Source: Nonlabens marinus S1-08 (GTDB lineage: Bacteria; Bacteroidota; Bacteroidia; Flavobacteriales; Flavobacteriaceae). Taken from it: a stretch of 64,000 nucleotides of DNA. Position 1 is the stretch's first letter. Each line of letters opens with the position of its first letter. The notes beneath the pieces were generated by a model. It made no database searches and was not told the DNA's origin. It worked only from the letters and a program-made list of their open reading frames with translations. This document shows positions 35,747 to 44,091 of this stretch, piece after piece. A program made the position numbers and the translations under genes. The DNA lies in assembly GCF_000831385.1 (NCBI RefSeq), contig NZ_AP014548.1:1328501-1392500 (forward strand), read 5' to 3'.

Positions 35747-37132
35747 ATGAAATGGGTTAGAAACAAATTAGACCAGGTTAGAAAGCCTTTTGAGCCTGGT
35801 GAGAAGTATGAGAAGTTTGCTCCGGCAATTAATGCTTTTGATACCTTCCTATTTACTCCAAATCACACTACTAAAAAAGGAGCGCACATACGCGACGTGG
35901 TGGATTTAAAGCGTACAATGATTACCGTTGTATTAGCTTTAGTTCCAGCTTTACTTTTTGGTATGTGGAATACAGGAGCGCAATATTTGTATCAGGAAAG
36001 AGGTCTGGCAAGTGTGCTAGACGTTCCTTTTTGGGATGCATTTATTGAAGGTGCAATTTTAGTATTGCCTTTGATTATCGTGTCTTATGTAGTAGGATTA
36101 ACGATAGAGTTCATTTTTGCCATTTATAGAGGTCACGAGGTGAATGAGGGTTACTTGGTAACTGGATTGTTGATCCCTATGATTTTCCCAGTTGATATCC
36201 CATTATGGATGCTAGCGCTATCTGTTGCTTTTGCGGTATTGATAGGTAAAGAAGCATTTGGTGGTACAGGAATGAATATCTTGAATCCGGCCTTAACGGC
36301 TAGAGCATTTGCATTCTTTGCTTATCCTTTATATATGTCTGGTAATGAGGTTTGGGTAGCTAATGGTAATACAGATGCAGTTTCAGGAGAGACAATTTTA
36401 GGTACACTTGCAAGCGGTAGTTATGATGGTGAGATAAGCGGTGCAGCAAGTAATGCTGTTGCTTTTTCAAATACAAGTGCAGCCTCTGAACCTACAGTAC
36501 TTGCTGGTGTTGATTTCTATGATATGTTCATGGGCTTCATTCCTGGTTCAGTAGCAGAAACTTCTGCGCTTATGATCATCATTGGTGCGATCATCTTGAT
36601 AGCAACTAAGGTAGGTAGCTGGAGAATCATACTAGGCGGTCTTATAGGTGGTGTGGCAATGGGATTGATCTTTAACTTCTTTGGAGGCTTAGGGGAAGAT
36701 TTTGTCAACCAACTGGTGGCTGGTGGTCAAATTACCATGGACGAAGTGCTGAATGATGCCGGAGCGGTGGCAGCATTAGATCTAGGTGGTTGGGATGCAA
36801 CATTATTAGAAATGGGAACCAATCAATTGTTCAACTTCCCGTTCTATCAGCACCTTGTTGTAGGTAGTATATTATTTGGTATTGTGTTTATGGCGACCGA
36901 CCCTGTAAGTGCGGCACAGACATTGAAAGGAAAGTGGATATATGGGATCTTGATTGGATTCTTTGGTTTGTTGATTCGTATTTTCAACCCAGCATATCCA
37001 GAAGGAATTATGCTTGCTATATTACTGTTGAACGTATTTGCGCCAACTATTGATCACTATGTGATTCAAGGCAATATCAACAAGCGTAAGAAACGATTGA
37101 AAAAAGCTAAAGTTCAACTTCAAGCAGCTTAA
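35747..37132 (+). CDS. nqrB: Na+-translocating NADH:quinone reductase subunit B
   Basis: A 461-residue membrane subunit with about ten spans that forms the Na+ path and carries one covalent FMN on a Thr and a riboflavin. The flavinylation segment GFIPGSVAETSALMIIIGA near residue 265 contains the SxxET-S pattern expected for the ApbE target. Also visible are the cytoplasmic N-terminus with FTPNHTTKKGAHIRD and a GKEAFGGTGMNILNPALTARAF loop. The ApbE that would attach the FMN is encoded at 47.6 kb. Confidence 0.96.
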   Translation: MKWVRNKLDQVRKPFEPGEKYEKFAPAINAFDTFLFTPNHTTKKGAHIRDVVDLKRTMITVVLALVPALLFGMWNTGAQYLYQERGLASVLDVPFWDAFIEGAILVLPLIIVSYVVGLTIEFIFAIYRGHEVNEGYLVTGLLIPMIFPVDIPLWMLALSVAFAVLIGKEAFGGTGMNILNPALTARAFAFFAYPLYMSGNEVWVANGNTDAVSGETILGTLASGSYDGEISGAASNAVAFSNTSAASEPTVLAGVDFYDMFMGFIPGSVAETSALMIIIGAIILIATKVGSWRIILGGLIGGVAMGLIFNFFGGLGEDFVNQLVAGGQITMDEVLNDAGAVAALDLGGWDATLLEMGTNQLFNFPFYQHLVVGSILFGIVFMATDPVSAAQTLKGKWIYGILIGFFGLLIRIFNPAYPEGIMLAILLLNVFAPTIDHYVIQGNINKRKKRLKKAKVQLQAA

Positions 37133-37135
37133 GAA

Positions 37136-37861
37136 ATGGATAGAAATTCAAATGCATACACATTCCTATTTGCTATCATCATGGTAGCGGTAGTAGCTAG
37201 TGCACTGGCCTTTGCAGCAACAAACCTGCAGCCGGCACAAGCTAAAAATGTGAAAGAAGAAAAAATGCAGAACATCCTTACTACCGTGGGTATCGAGACG
37301 ACAAGAGATTCTGCTGAAGCATTGTTCAACGAGTATATCGTTGAACAAGTAGCACTTAATAATCAAGGTGAAGAACGCACAGATGTTGATGCTTTTACCG
37401 TCGATCTTAAAAAAGAGTTGAAGCGTCCTGTGGAGGAGCAAGCATTCCCACTTTATGTGGCAGATGTTGAAGGTGCTAAATACTACATCGTACCCTTGAG
37501 AGGTAAAGGTCTTTGGGATGCCATCTGGGGTTATGTAGCCTTAAAAGACGATGTCAACACTATAAAAGGTGCTGTATTTGATCACAAGGGAGAAACTCCT
37601 GGATTAGGTGCTGAGATCACACAAGGATGGTTCAAGAAACGTTTTGATGATGAAAAAATCATGGACGAGTCTGGAAACTTCATAGGTGTGTCGGTAGCTA
37701 AAGGTTACCAAGGCGGCGATAACAAGGATGATAACGCAGTAGATGCTATTGCTGGAGCTACCATCACAGGTGATGGAGTGACAGACATGATTTCAGAGCG
37801 TCTTAAAAATTACCTTCCTTACTTCAAACAAAAGACTAACGTAAAAGTAGCAATGCAGTAA
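37136..37861 (+). CDS. nqrC: Na+-translocating NADH:quinone reductase subunit C
   Basis: A 241-residue subunit with one N-terminal membrane anchor (residues about 7-25) and a periplasmic FMN-binding domain. The covalent-FMN site is in DAIAGATITGDGV near residue 207-219 (AGAT, where Vibrio has SGAT); the Thr is kept. ETPGLGAEI is the conserved loop. It begins three bases after nqrB. A palindrome copy separates it from nqrD. Confidence 0.95.
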   Translation: MDRNSNAYTFLFAIIMVAVVASALAFAATNLQPAQAKNVKEEKMQNILTTVGIETTRDSAEALFNEYIVEQVALNNQGEERTDVDAFTVDLKKELKRPVEEQAFPLYVADVEGAKYYIVPLRGKGLWDAIWGYVALKDDVNTIKGAVFDHKGETPGLGAEITQGWFKKRFDDEKIMDESGNFIGVSVAKGYQGGDNKDDNAVDAIAGATITGDGVTDMISERLKNYLPYFKQKTNVKVAMQ

Positions 37862-37879
37862 ATCTGCGGTTGTAATTAC

Positions 37880-37893
37880 GCTTTCGCGAAAGC
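37880..37893. repeat. Dispersed palindrome core inside the nqr operon
   Basis: Exact core between the nqrC stop and the nqrD start, in the only larger gap of the operon; it would be part of the polycistronic mRNA and could fold as a short hairpin. Confidence 0.9.
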
Positions 37894-37911
37894 GAACTAA
37901 AATCAACATTT

Positions 37912-38610
37912 ATGGCTCACAATAAAGAATCTAAAAAACAGGGATTGATCCTTTTCCTCTCGGATACCGACGAGCGTGAAGGTCTGTTGGGTAAAAAGAA
38001 TCGCAAACTCTTATCTGACCCGTTAACTGATAATAACCCGATTACCGTACAAGTATTGGGTATTTGTTCAGCACTTGCAATCACCGTACAGCTTAAACCA
38101 GCGATTGTAATGAGTATAGCTGTAATGGCGGTAATGGCATTTAGTAACATGATCATTTCTGCCTTACGTAACTTGATTCCATCACGTATACGTATCATCG
38201 TGCAGTTAGTAGTTGTAGCGGCTCTTGTAATTCTTGTAGATCAAGTGTTGAGAGCTTACGCTTATGATGTTTCTAAAGAACTGTCGGTATTTGTCGGGCT
38301 GATTATTACCAACTGTATTGTAATGGGACGTCTTGAAGCGTTTGCTTTAGGTCATGGTGTTTACAAATCTTTCCTTGATGGGATTGGGAACGCTGCAGGT
38401 TATGCATTCATCTTGATTCTTGTAGCTTTCTTCAGAGAGTTATTAGGGGCAGGTAAATTATTAGGTTACGAGGTCATCCCACAATCATTCTACGAGTTTG
38501 GGTATGAGAACAACGGTTTGATGTTGTTGTCGCCTATGGCATTAATCACGGTAGGTATCATCATCTGGGTACAACGCAGCCGTAACAGAACATTAATCGA
38601 ACAGAACTAA
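37912..38610 (+). CDS. nqrD: Na+-translocating NADH:quinone reductase subunit D
   Basis: A 232-residue membrane subunit with six spans, homologous to RnfE. The ITNCIVMGRLEAFA segment with Cys near residue 140 matches one ligand region of the 2Fe-2S cluster shared between NqrD and NqrE, and DGIGNAAGYAF follows. The N-terminus is longer and charged (MAHNKESKKQGL) relative to some homologues. Fourth gene of the operon; it begins 50 bases after nqrC. Confidence 0.95.
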   Translation: MAHNKESKKQGLILFLSDTDEREGLLGKKNRKLLSDPLTDNNPITVQVLGICSALAITVQLKPAIVMSIAVMAVMAFSNMIISALRNLIPSRIRIIVQLVVVAALVILVDQVLRAYAYDVSKELSVFVGLIITNCIVMGRLEAFALGHGVYKSFLDGIGNAAGYAFILILVAFFRELLGAGKLLGYEVIPQSFYEFGYENNGLMLLSPMALITVGIIIWVQRSRNRTLIEQN

Positions 38611-38629
38611 TAATACTAAGAATTAGAAA

Positions 38630-39247
38630 ATGGATTTAATAAATCTCGCTGTAAGAAGTATTTTCATTGAGAACATGGTATTCGCCTATTTCCTAGGTAT
38701 GTGTTCTTATCTAGCCGTTTCAAAATCGGTTAAAACTGCGGTAGGTCTAGGAGCTGCTGTAGTATTTGTATTAGGAATCACGGTGCCTATCAACTGGTTG
38801 TTGGATACTTATTTGTTGAAGCCAGGCGCATTGAGCACTTGGTTAGGAGCTGAATATGCTGATATCGACTTAAGTTTCTTGAGTTTTATCATGTTTATCG
38901 CGGTTATCGCGAGTATGGTACAACTAGTAGAAATGATAGTGGAGCGTTTTGCTCCAGCACTTTATGGTGCACTAGGTATATTCCTTCCATTGATCGCAGT
39001 AAACTGTGCGATCCTAGGTGGATCGCTATTCATGCAACAAAAGGACTTTTCAAATATAGGTGAGTCTGCCGTTTACGGTATAGGATCTGGTTTCGGATTC
39101 TTCCTTGCCATTTTAGCGATTGCAGCAATCCGTGAGAAAATATCTTATTCAAATGTGCCTGCACCATTAAGAGGTCTAGGAATCACATTTATCATCACAG
39201 GACTTATGGCGCTAGGCTTCATGAGTTTTATGGGAATCGAAATTTAA
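38630..39247 (+). CDS. nqrE: Na+-translocating NADH:quinone reductase subunit E
   Basis: A 205-residue membrane subunit with six spans, paralogous to NqrD and Rnf[21 protein letters not shown] near the N-terminus and [16 protein letters not shown] near residue 125 carry the Cys that, with NqrD, hold the intramembrane iron-sulfur cluster. Twenty bases after nqrD and twenty before nqrF. Confidence 0.96.
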   Translation: MDLINLAVRSIFIENMVFAYFLGMCSYLAVSKSVKTAVGLGAAVVFVLGITVPINWLLDTYLLKPGALSTWLGAEYADIDLSFLSFIMFIAVIASMVQLVEMIVERFAPALYGALGIFLPLIAVNCAILGGSLFMQQKDFSNIGESAVYGIGSGFGFFLAILAIAAIREKISYSNVPAPLRGLGITFIITGLMALGFMSFMGIEI

Positions 39248-39267
39248 ATATCTAAGAAGAAGAACCA

Positions 39268-40569
39268 ATGGATTCTAACTTAATTACCATACTCGCAAGT
39301 GTAGCTATATTTTTGACACTGATTCTATTATTAGTAGTCTTATTGCTAACTGCAAAATCAAAATTACTTCCTTCTGGACCGGTCACGATCAATGTGAACG
39401 GCGAGAAGGACATCACTACAGGTTCTGGAGGCACGCTTTTAGGAACTTTAGGAGATAACAAACTATTCTTACCATCTGCCTGTGGTGGTGGTGGAACTTG
39501 TGTACAGTGTAAATGTGTTGTTACAGAAGGTGGAGGATCTATCTTACCAACTGAGGTTCCTCACTTTACACGTAAAGAAATAGCTGCCGGATGGAGACTG
39601 GGTTGCCAGGTTAAGGTGAAGCAGGACATGAAAATCGAGATTCCAGAAGAAGTATTCGGGATCAAGAAGTGGGAAGCGACTGTGGTACGTAATTACAACG
39701 TAGCATCTTTTATTAAGGAGTTTGTAGTAAAACTTCCTGAGGATATGGATTATGAAGCTGGAGGTTACATCCAGATTGAAATTCCTAAATGTGAAGTAAA
39801 GTATCAAGATATTGATATTACTGCGCATCCAGAAGAACACGAGACTCCAGATAAGTTTAAAGCAGAGTGGGACAAGTTCAACTTGTGGCCACTAGTAATG
39901 AAGAATCCTGAAACAGTAGAGAGAGCATATTCTATGGCTTCTTTCCCTGCGGAGGGTCGTGAGATCATGTTGAACGTACGTATCGCTACGCCACCATGGG
40001 ATCGCGCTAAGAATGGCTGGATGGATGTAAACCCTGGTATCGCTAGTTCGTATATCTTCAACCAAAAAGAAGGAGACAAAGTAGTTGTTTCAGGTCCTTA
40101 TGGTGAGTTCTTTATCAATCACTCTGATGCAGAAATGTTATATGTAGGTGGTGGAGCAGGGATGGCGCCTATGCGTTCCCACTTATACGAGCTTTTCAAG
40201 ACCTTGAAAACAGATCGTAAAGTGACGTATTGGTACGGTGGACGTTCTAAGCGTGAATTGTTCTATATCGAGCACTTCCGTTCTTTAGAGCGTGAATTCC
40301 CTAACTTCAAGTTCTACTTAGCACTTTCTGAGCCTATGGAAGAAGACAATTGGAAAGTAAAGGATAGCATCGAGGATGAATCAGGAGACGGATTCGTTGG
40401 CTTTATTCACCAAGTGGTGATAGATCAATACCTAAGCAAGCACGAGGCTCCTGAAGATATCGAGGTATACTTCTGTGGACCGCCATTGATGAACAACGCT
40501 GTTGGTAAAATGGCTGAGGACTTTGGTGTGCCGCCAGAGAATATACGTTTTGATGACTTTGGAGGATAA
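39268..40569 (+). CDS. nqrF: Na+-translocating NADH:quinone reductase subunit F
   Basis: A 433-residue NADH-oxidising subunit. An N-terminal membrane span (residues about 5-27), a 2Fe-2S ferredoxin domain with [15 protein letters not shown] near residues 70-84 and the fourth Cys in RLGCQVK, an FAD domain with RAYSMAS, and an NADH domain with [13 protein letters not shown] and [12 protein letters not shown]. Electron flow in the complex is NADH, FAD, 2Fe-2S, FMN in NqrC and NqrB, riboflavin, quinone. Followed by a palindrome copy and a terminator. Confidence 0.97.
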   Translation: MDSNLITILASVAIFLTLILLLVVLLLTAKSKLLPSGPVTINVNGEKDITTGSGGTLLGTLGDNKLFLPSACGGGGTCVQCKCVVTEGGGSILPTEVPHFTRKEIAAGWRLGCQVKVKQDMKIEIPEEVFGIKKWEATVVRNYNVASFIKEFVVKLPEDMDYEAGGYIQIEIPKCEVKYQDIDITAHPEEHETPDKFKAEWDKFNLWPLVMKNPETVERAYSMASFPAEGREIMLNVRIATPPWDRAKNGWMDVNPGIASSYIFNQKEGDKVVVSGPYGEFFINHSDAEMLYVGGGAGMAPMRSHLYELFKTLKTDRKVTYWYGGRSKRELFYIEHFRSLEREFPNFKFYLALSEPMEEDNWKVKDSIEDESGDGFVGFIHQVVIDQYLSKHEAPEDIEVYFCGPPLMNNAVGKMAEDFGVPPENIRFDDFGG

Positions 40570-40584
40570 TATAATATCTAGTTC

Positions 40585-40598
40585 GCTTTCGCGAAAGC
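40585..40598. repeat. Dispersed palindrome core after nqrF
   Basis: Exact core 15 bases after the nqrF stop and just before the terminator hairpin. Confidence 0.9.
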
Positions 40599-40607
40599 GT
40601 AAAAATC

Positions 40608-40641
40608 AAAAATCCCGACTGTTTTCAGTTGGGATTTTTTG
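40608..40641 (+). terminator. Intrinsic terminator of the nqr operon
   Basis: AAATCCC pairs with GGGATTT, with an inner ACTG/CAGT and TTTT loop, followed by a T run. Confidence 0.85.
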
Positions 40642-40730
40642 TTAGTGGCAGTTTCTGATGTAAATACATTCTCATTAAAAGAACTGCGGGAAATGTCGGA
40701 ATTTTACAAAACCTGATCATTTGGGACTGT

Positions 40731-40738
40731 TAAATTTG
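40731..40738 (+). promoter_or_regulatory. Candidate -7 box TAAATTTG for the AraC-type gene
   Basis: Exact TAnnTTTG 16 bases before the ATG at 40755. Confidence 0.6.
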
Positions 40739-40754
40739 TACCAGTTCAGCTCCT

Positions 40755-41573
40755 ATGAAATTTATAAGTGACCCTAATTTTTCACATTCCTTATTTAAGG
40801 ATGTGGTGCGCATCGATTATCAATCGGATATGCCACCTTATCTCATAAATGATTACGGGTACACTTACTTGATGTTTTGCTACGGTGATTTTGAGGCGGT
40901 CGACCATAAAGGAAATCTAGTTCCAGTACCGCAAAAACTGGTAAAAGGAACTGGAGATTACTTCTCTATAACGGCTCATAAGGACAACATCTGGATCACC
41001 CTGGAGATGCCTAACCATGTTCTTTATAATATTACTGGTATCCCATCAAATCGCAGTAGGAATGTTTTATATGATTTAGAATCGTACGTGGACCCAACGG
41101 TACTCGATTCCTTATATGATGCGTTAAGAAATAAAGAAAGTATTTCAGGAATCATTGAAACGGTTGATGAGCACCTGTCTCATTACTATTCAAAATGGGG
41201 TCGACCTTTAAAGTCGACACCTATCGTAGAATATATCTACCAGGAAAAGGGACTGATCACTCTAGCAGACTTACAGGTTCAATTTCCATATTCAGAACGA
41301 ACGCTGGAACGCATGTTCAATAAAGAAGTAGGCTGCTCGCCTTATCGCTTCATTTGCTTGGTGCGTTTCAACTATGTGATCAGAGAAATCGAGAACAACC
41401 CAGAGGTTTTGATCAGCGACTTGACTGCCCAATACAACTACTACGACCATTCACACTTTGAGAAAGATTTTCAGAAATTTCTAGGACAATCGGTTTCCAA
41501 CTATAAGAACGAATTCAATCCACTGCTTACTCAGGCACTGGCGCGCAAATTTGTAAAAGCTGATGATGCTTGA
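40755..41573 (+). CDS. AraC family transcriptional regulator
   Basis: A 272-residue regulator. The N-terminal about 150 residues form a ligand-sensing cupin-like part without an obvious match. The C-terminal AraC DNA-binding domain has two helix-turn-helix motifs: ITLADLQVQFPYSERTLERMFNKEVGCSPYRF-like and ISDLTAQYNYYDHSHFEKDFQKF, with the usual FGQSVSNYK-like ending. Its gene is convergent with the FHS permease gene of the GH92 operon, so a regulatory link is possible but not shown. Confidence 0.9.
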   Translation: MKFISDPNFSHSLFKDVVRIDYQSDMPPYLINDYGYTYLMFCYGDFEAVDHKGNLVPVPQKLVKGTGDYFSITAHKDNIWITLEMPNHVLYNITGIPSNRSRNVLYDLESYVDPTVLDSLYDALRNKESISGIIETVDEHLSHYYSKWGRPLKSTPIVEYIYQEKGLITLADLQVQFPYSERTLERMFNKEVGCSPYRFICLVRFNYVIREIENNPEVLISDLTAQYNYYDHSHFEKDFQKFLGQSVSNYKNEFNPLLTQALARKFVKADDA

Positions 41574-41634
41574 TTTATAATATTGGATCGCTTGGGGACG
41601 ATCCTTGGTTCAATTACTAGGGATAATTGAGCAA

Positions 41635-41670
41635 CAAATCCGGTATGATTTCATACCGGATTTTGTTTTT
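41635..41670. terminator. Bidirectional terminator between the AraC and permease genes
   Basis: ATCCGGTATGA pairs with TCATACCGGAT, loop TT, with A-rich and T-rich flanks on the two sides. It serves the convergent genes. Confidence 0.88.
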
Positions 41671-41710
41671 TGGGAAAATAGCAAACACTGTAAAGGAGCC
41701 CTGATTGAAT

Positions 41711-43039
41711 TTAGCTTGCTACTGCAGCTGTTGGGTTGTTGATCTTACGACCTTTATAAAACGCAAAGAACATGATATACGCATAGCAAGCCATGGGTAG
41801 TAGGAAAGCCAGAGCAAAACCTAAAGAATCAGCTAGCGCGCCGAAACTTATTGGGACAATGGCTCCACCAACGATGGCCATGCACAGCAAACCAGAAGCT
41901 TGAGGTTTCAAGTCACCTAGACCGTTTAAGGTTAATGTAAATATCGTAGGAAACATGATCGAGTTAAACAACCCTACCGCAAGGATGGACCACATAGCCA
42001 TCAATCCAGGTGAAGAAACACTGATCATAATCATCAGTATCGCCAGAGCGGTAAAGGTCATCAACACCTTAAACGGAGCAATGAATCGCATTAATGCAGA
42101 TCCTATAAATCGACCTACCATCGCACCGGTCCAGTAGAAAAACAAAAAAGCTCCTACCACGGCTTTCGCGTCGATGTCATTAATATCAGCGTTCAAGAAA
42201 AAGGAAGCAATGCCGCCCATGGTTTCGTTATTTCTGATGGTTTCTTCTAGATTCAAATCAATGAAGTAGTTGACTAAGTAACTTCCTATCGCGACCTCAG
42301 CACCTACGTACACAAAGATCCCGGCCGCGCCCATCCAAACTGATGTTTTCTTAAGAAGTGCTGAATAACCACTTTTGGCTGTTTTTTGTAGCTGTGGTAA
42401 CTTGATGAAAATAAAGGCTACAGCCAGCAATGCAATTAATCCCGCAAAAAACAAAAAAGGCGTCTGTACAGCACCAGCTTCAGAAATGTAATAACTTTCA
42501 CGTTCTACTTCAGTCAAAACCGTGATCTCCTGAGAGGTCAATATCTTGTCACTCAACAAGAACGCAGCTCCGGCAATGGGTGCAATAGCAGTTCCTAATG
42601 AATTGAATGCTTGCGCCAGATTCAAGCGGCTGCCTGCGCCGTCTTCTGATCCCAAAACTGCAACATAAGGGTTTGCAGCTACTTGCAGGATCGTGATGCC
42701 CGCAGCGAGTGTGAAATAAGCCAGAAGAAAAACTCCAAAAATACGCTCAGATGATGCTGGGTAAAATAATAGACAACCAATTGCCATGGTAGAAAGGCCT
42801 ATGATGATTCCTTTTTTATAACCTACTTTGGATAACAACACTCCAGCCGGAATGGAAAAAACAAAATAGGCGAGAAAAAAGGCAAATTGTACCAATCCAG
42901 CCTGAAAGTAGGTAAGCTCGAAGACCTCTCTTAATCTAGGTACGAGGCTGTCTACCAGCACGGTGATGAATCCCCATAAAAAGAAAAGCACGGTAATAAT
43001 GATGAAGGGTACAGTATAATTGGTTTTAGTGGAATTCAT
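41711..43039 (-). CDS. FHS-family sugar:H+ symporter (FucP/GluP-like)
   Basis: A 442-residue MFS permease with 12 spans. FLWGFITVLVDSLVPRLRE, GYKKGIIIGLSTMAIGCLLFYPA and AANPYVAVLGSEDGAGSRLNLAQAFNSLG are hallmarks of the fucose/glucose/galactose symporter branch. Located 76 bases downstream of the glycosylasparaginase and GH92 genes on the same strand, so it probably imports a sugar released by them, such as mannose or a related monosaccharide (inference). A long palindrome copy lies in the gap. Confidence 0.88.
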   Translation of the reverse strand: MNSTKTNYTVPFIIITVLFFLWGFITVLVDSLVPRLREVFELTYFQAGLVQFAFFLAYFVFSIPAGVLLSKVGYKKGIIIGLSTMAIGCLLFYPASSERIFGVFLLAYFTLAAGITILQVAANPYVAVLGSEDGAGSRLNLAQAFNSLGTAIAPIAGAAFLLSDKILTSQEITVLTEVERESYYISEAGAVQTPFLFFAGLIALLAVAFIFIKLPQLQKTAKSGYSALLKKTSVWMGAAGIFVYVGAEVAIGSYLVNYFIDLNLEETIRNNETMGGIASFFLNADINDIDAKAVVGAFLFFYWTGAMVGRFIGSALMRFIAPFKVLMTFTALAILMIMISVSSPGLMAMWSILAVGLFNSIMFPTIFTLTLNGLGDLKPQASGLLCMAIVGGAIVPISFGALADSLGFALAFLLPMACYAYIMFFAFYKGRKINNPTAAVAS

Positions 43040-43086
43040 ACGGGATAAAGATGTAGTTTGTTTTGAGCCAGTGTTGATGGAAGTTC

Positions 43087-43100
43087 GCTTTCGCGAAAGC
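43087..43100. repeat. Dispersed palindrome core, longest symmetric copy
   Basis: The symmetry around this core extends without mismatch over 26 bases (43081-43106), the longest in the window. It sits inside the glycan operon between the asparaginase and permease genes. Confidence 0.92.
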
Positions 43101-43115
43101 GAACTTTTAATCCAT

Positions 43116-44090
43116 TTAATCCTCTAAATAAGAAGCTGAGTTGACCCTGGAATTGGTGCCATTTTTAAATTCCATCATGGCAAAACCTTTGTGGATGCAA
43201 TAGCTTCCCGTTTCACCCGCTTTATTCATGGCGATATAGGCTACTTGAAAATCTTTGTGATCGGGATTTTTTCTAATAGTGCGCATCACCGCTTCTTCAC
43301 ATGCCGCTTGTGGAGACATGCCGTTACGCATTAATTCTACAATAAGAAAACTACCTACAGATTTCATAATTTCTTCACCCATTCCTGTGGCCGCAGCGCC
43401 GCCCACTTCATTATCTATAAACAATCCGGCGCCTATAATAGGGGAATCGCCTACACGACCTTTCATCTTATAAGACAATCCTGAGGTAGTACATGCTCCT
43501 GAGATATCACCATTTGCATCCATACACACCATGCCGACGGTGTCGTGATTTTCTATATTAATTATAGGTTTGTATTCGCTAGTGGTAAGCCATTCTCTAT
43601 AAGCTTTTTCAGAGGATTCGGTCAATAAGGTTTCTTTTTGAAAACCTTGTTTTTCTGCAAATTCTTCTGCTCCTTCTCCAGCTAGCATGACGTGAGGCGT
43701 TTCTAACATCACTTTTTTAGCCAAGGCTGCTACATTGGTATAATCCTCTACACAAACAACTGCACCGCAATTCCCATTGTGATCCATAACGCAAGCATCT
43801 AGAGTCACGTTTCCCTCGCGGTCTGGTGCGCCACCTTTTCCAACGGTGGTGTTTCGTATATCTTCTTCTTCAACGGCTACTCCAGCAATGGCGGCGTCCA
43901 GCGCATTCATGCCAGATTCTAAGGCTTTTCCTGCAGTAGCGTTTGCATTTACAAAGCCCCAAGTACATATGGCAATAGGTGATTTTTTCATAGATGTTTT
44001 AGGTATTGATTTACAGGCAAGCAGATTCATGCCCAATGTGAGTGCAATGCTGCCTTTAGTTGTTGTAGATATGAATTTTCTTCTATCCAA
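43116..44090 (-). CDS. N4-(beta-N-acetylglucosaminyl)-L-asparaginase (glycosylasparaginase)
   Basis: A 324-residue Ntn hydrolase that cleaves the GlcNAc-Asn bond of N-glycoproteins. The new N-terminus after self-cleavage is Thr184 in ENHDTVGMV, followed by SGLSYKMKGRVGDSPIIGAGL, the substrate-binding region, and GGAAATGMGEE. The N-terminus MDRRKFIST plus a hydrophobic stretch and LLAC resembles a Tat or lipoprotein signal, so it is exported. A flavobacterial enzyme of this type is well known (Elizabethkingia). Downstream of the GH92 gene, one base apart. Confidence 0.92.
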   Translation of the reverse strand: MDRRKFISTTTKGSIALTLGMNLLACKSIPKTSMKKSPIAICTWGFVNANATAGKALESGMNALDAAIAGVAVEEEDIRNTTVGKGGAPDREGNVTLDACVMDHNGNCGAVVCVEDYTNVAALAKKVMLETPHVMLAGEGAEEFAEKQGFQKETLLTESSEKAYREWLTTSEYKPIINIENHDTVGMVCMDANGDISGACTTSGLSYKMKGRVGDSPIIGAGLFIDNEVGGAAATGMGEEIMKSVGSFLIVELMRNGMSPQAACEEAVMRTIRKNPDHKDFQVAYIAMNKAGETGSYCIHKGFAMMEFKNGTNSRVNSASYLED

Positions 44091-44091
44091 T

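Noticed and set aside
25904..40598. Palindromes as intrinsic terminators
   Set aside because: They lack a following T tract, and two copies are directly followed by a separate canonical terminator.
40755..43039. AraC-type gene as certain regulator of the GH92 operon
   Set aside because: The gene is convergent and separated by a bidirectional terminator; no binding site could be recognised.
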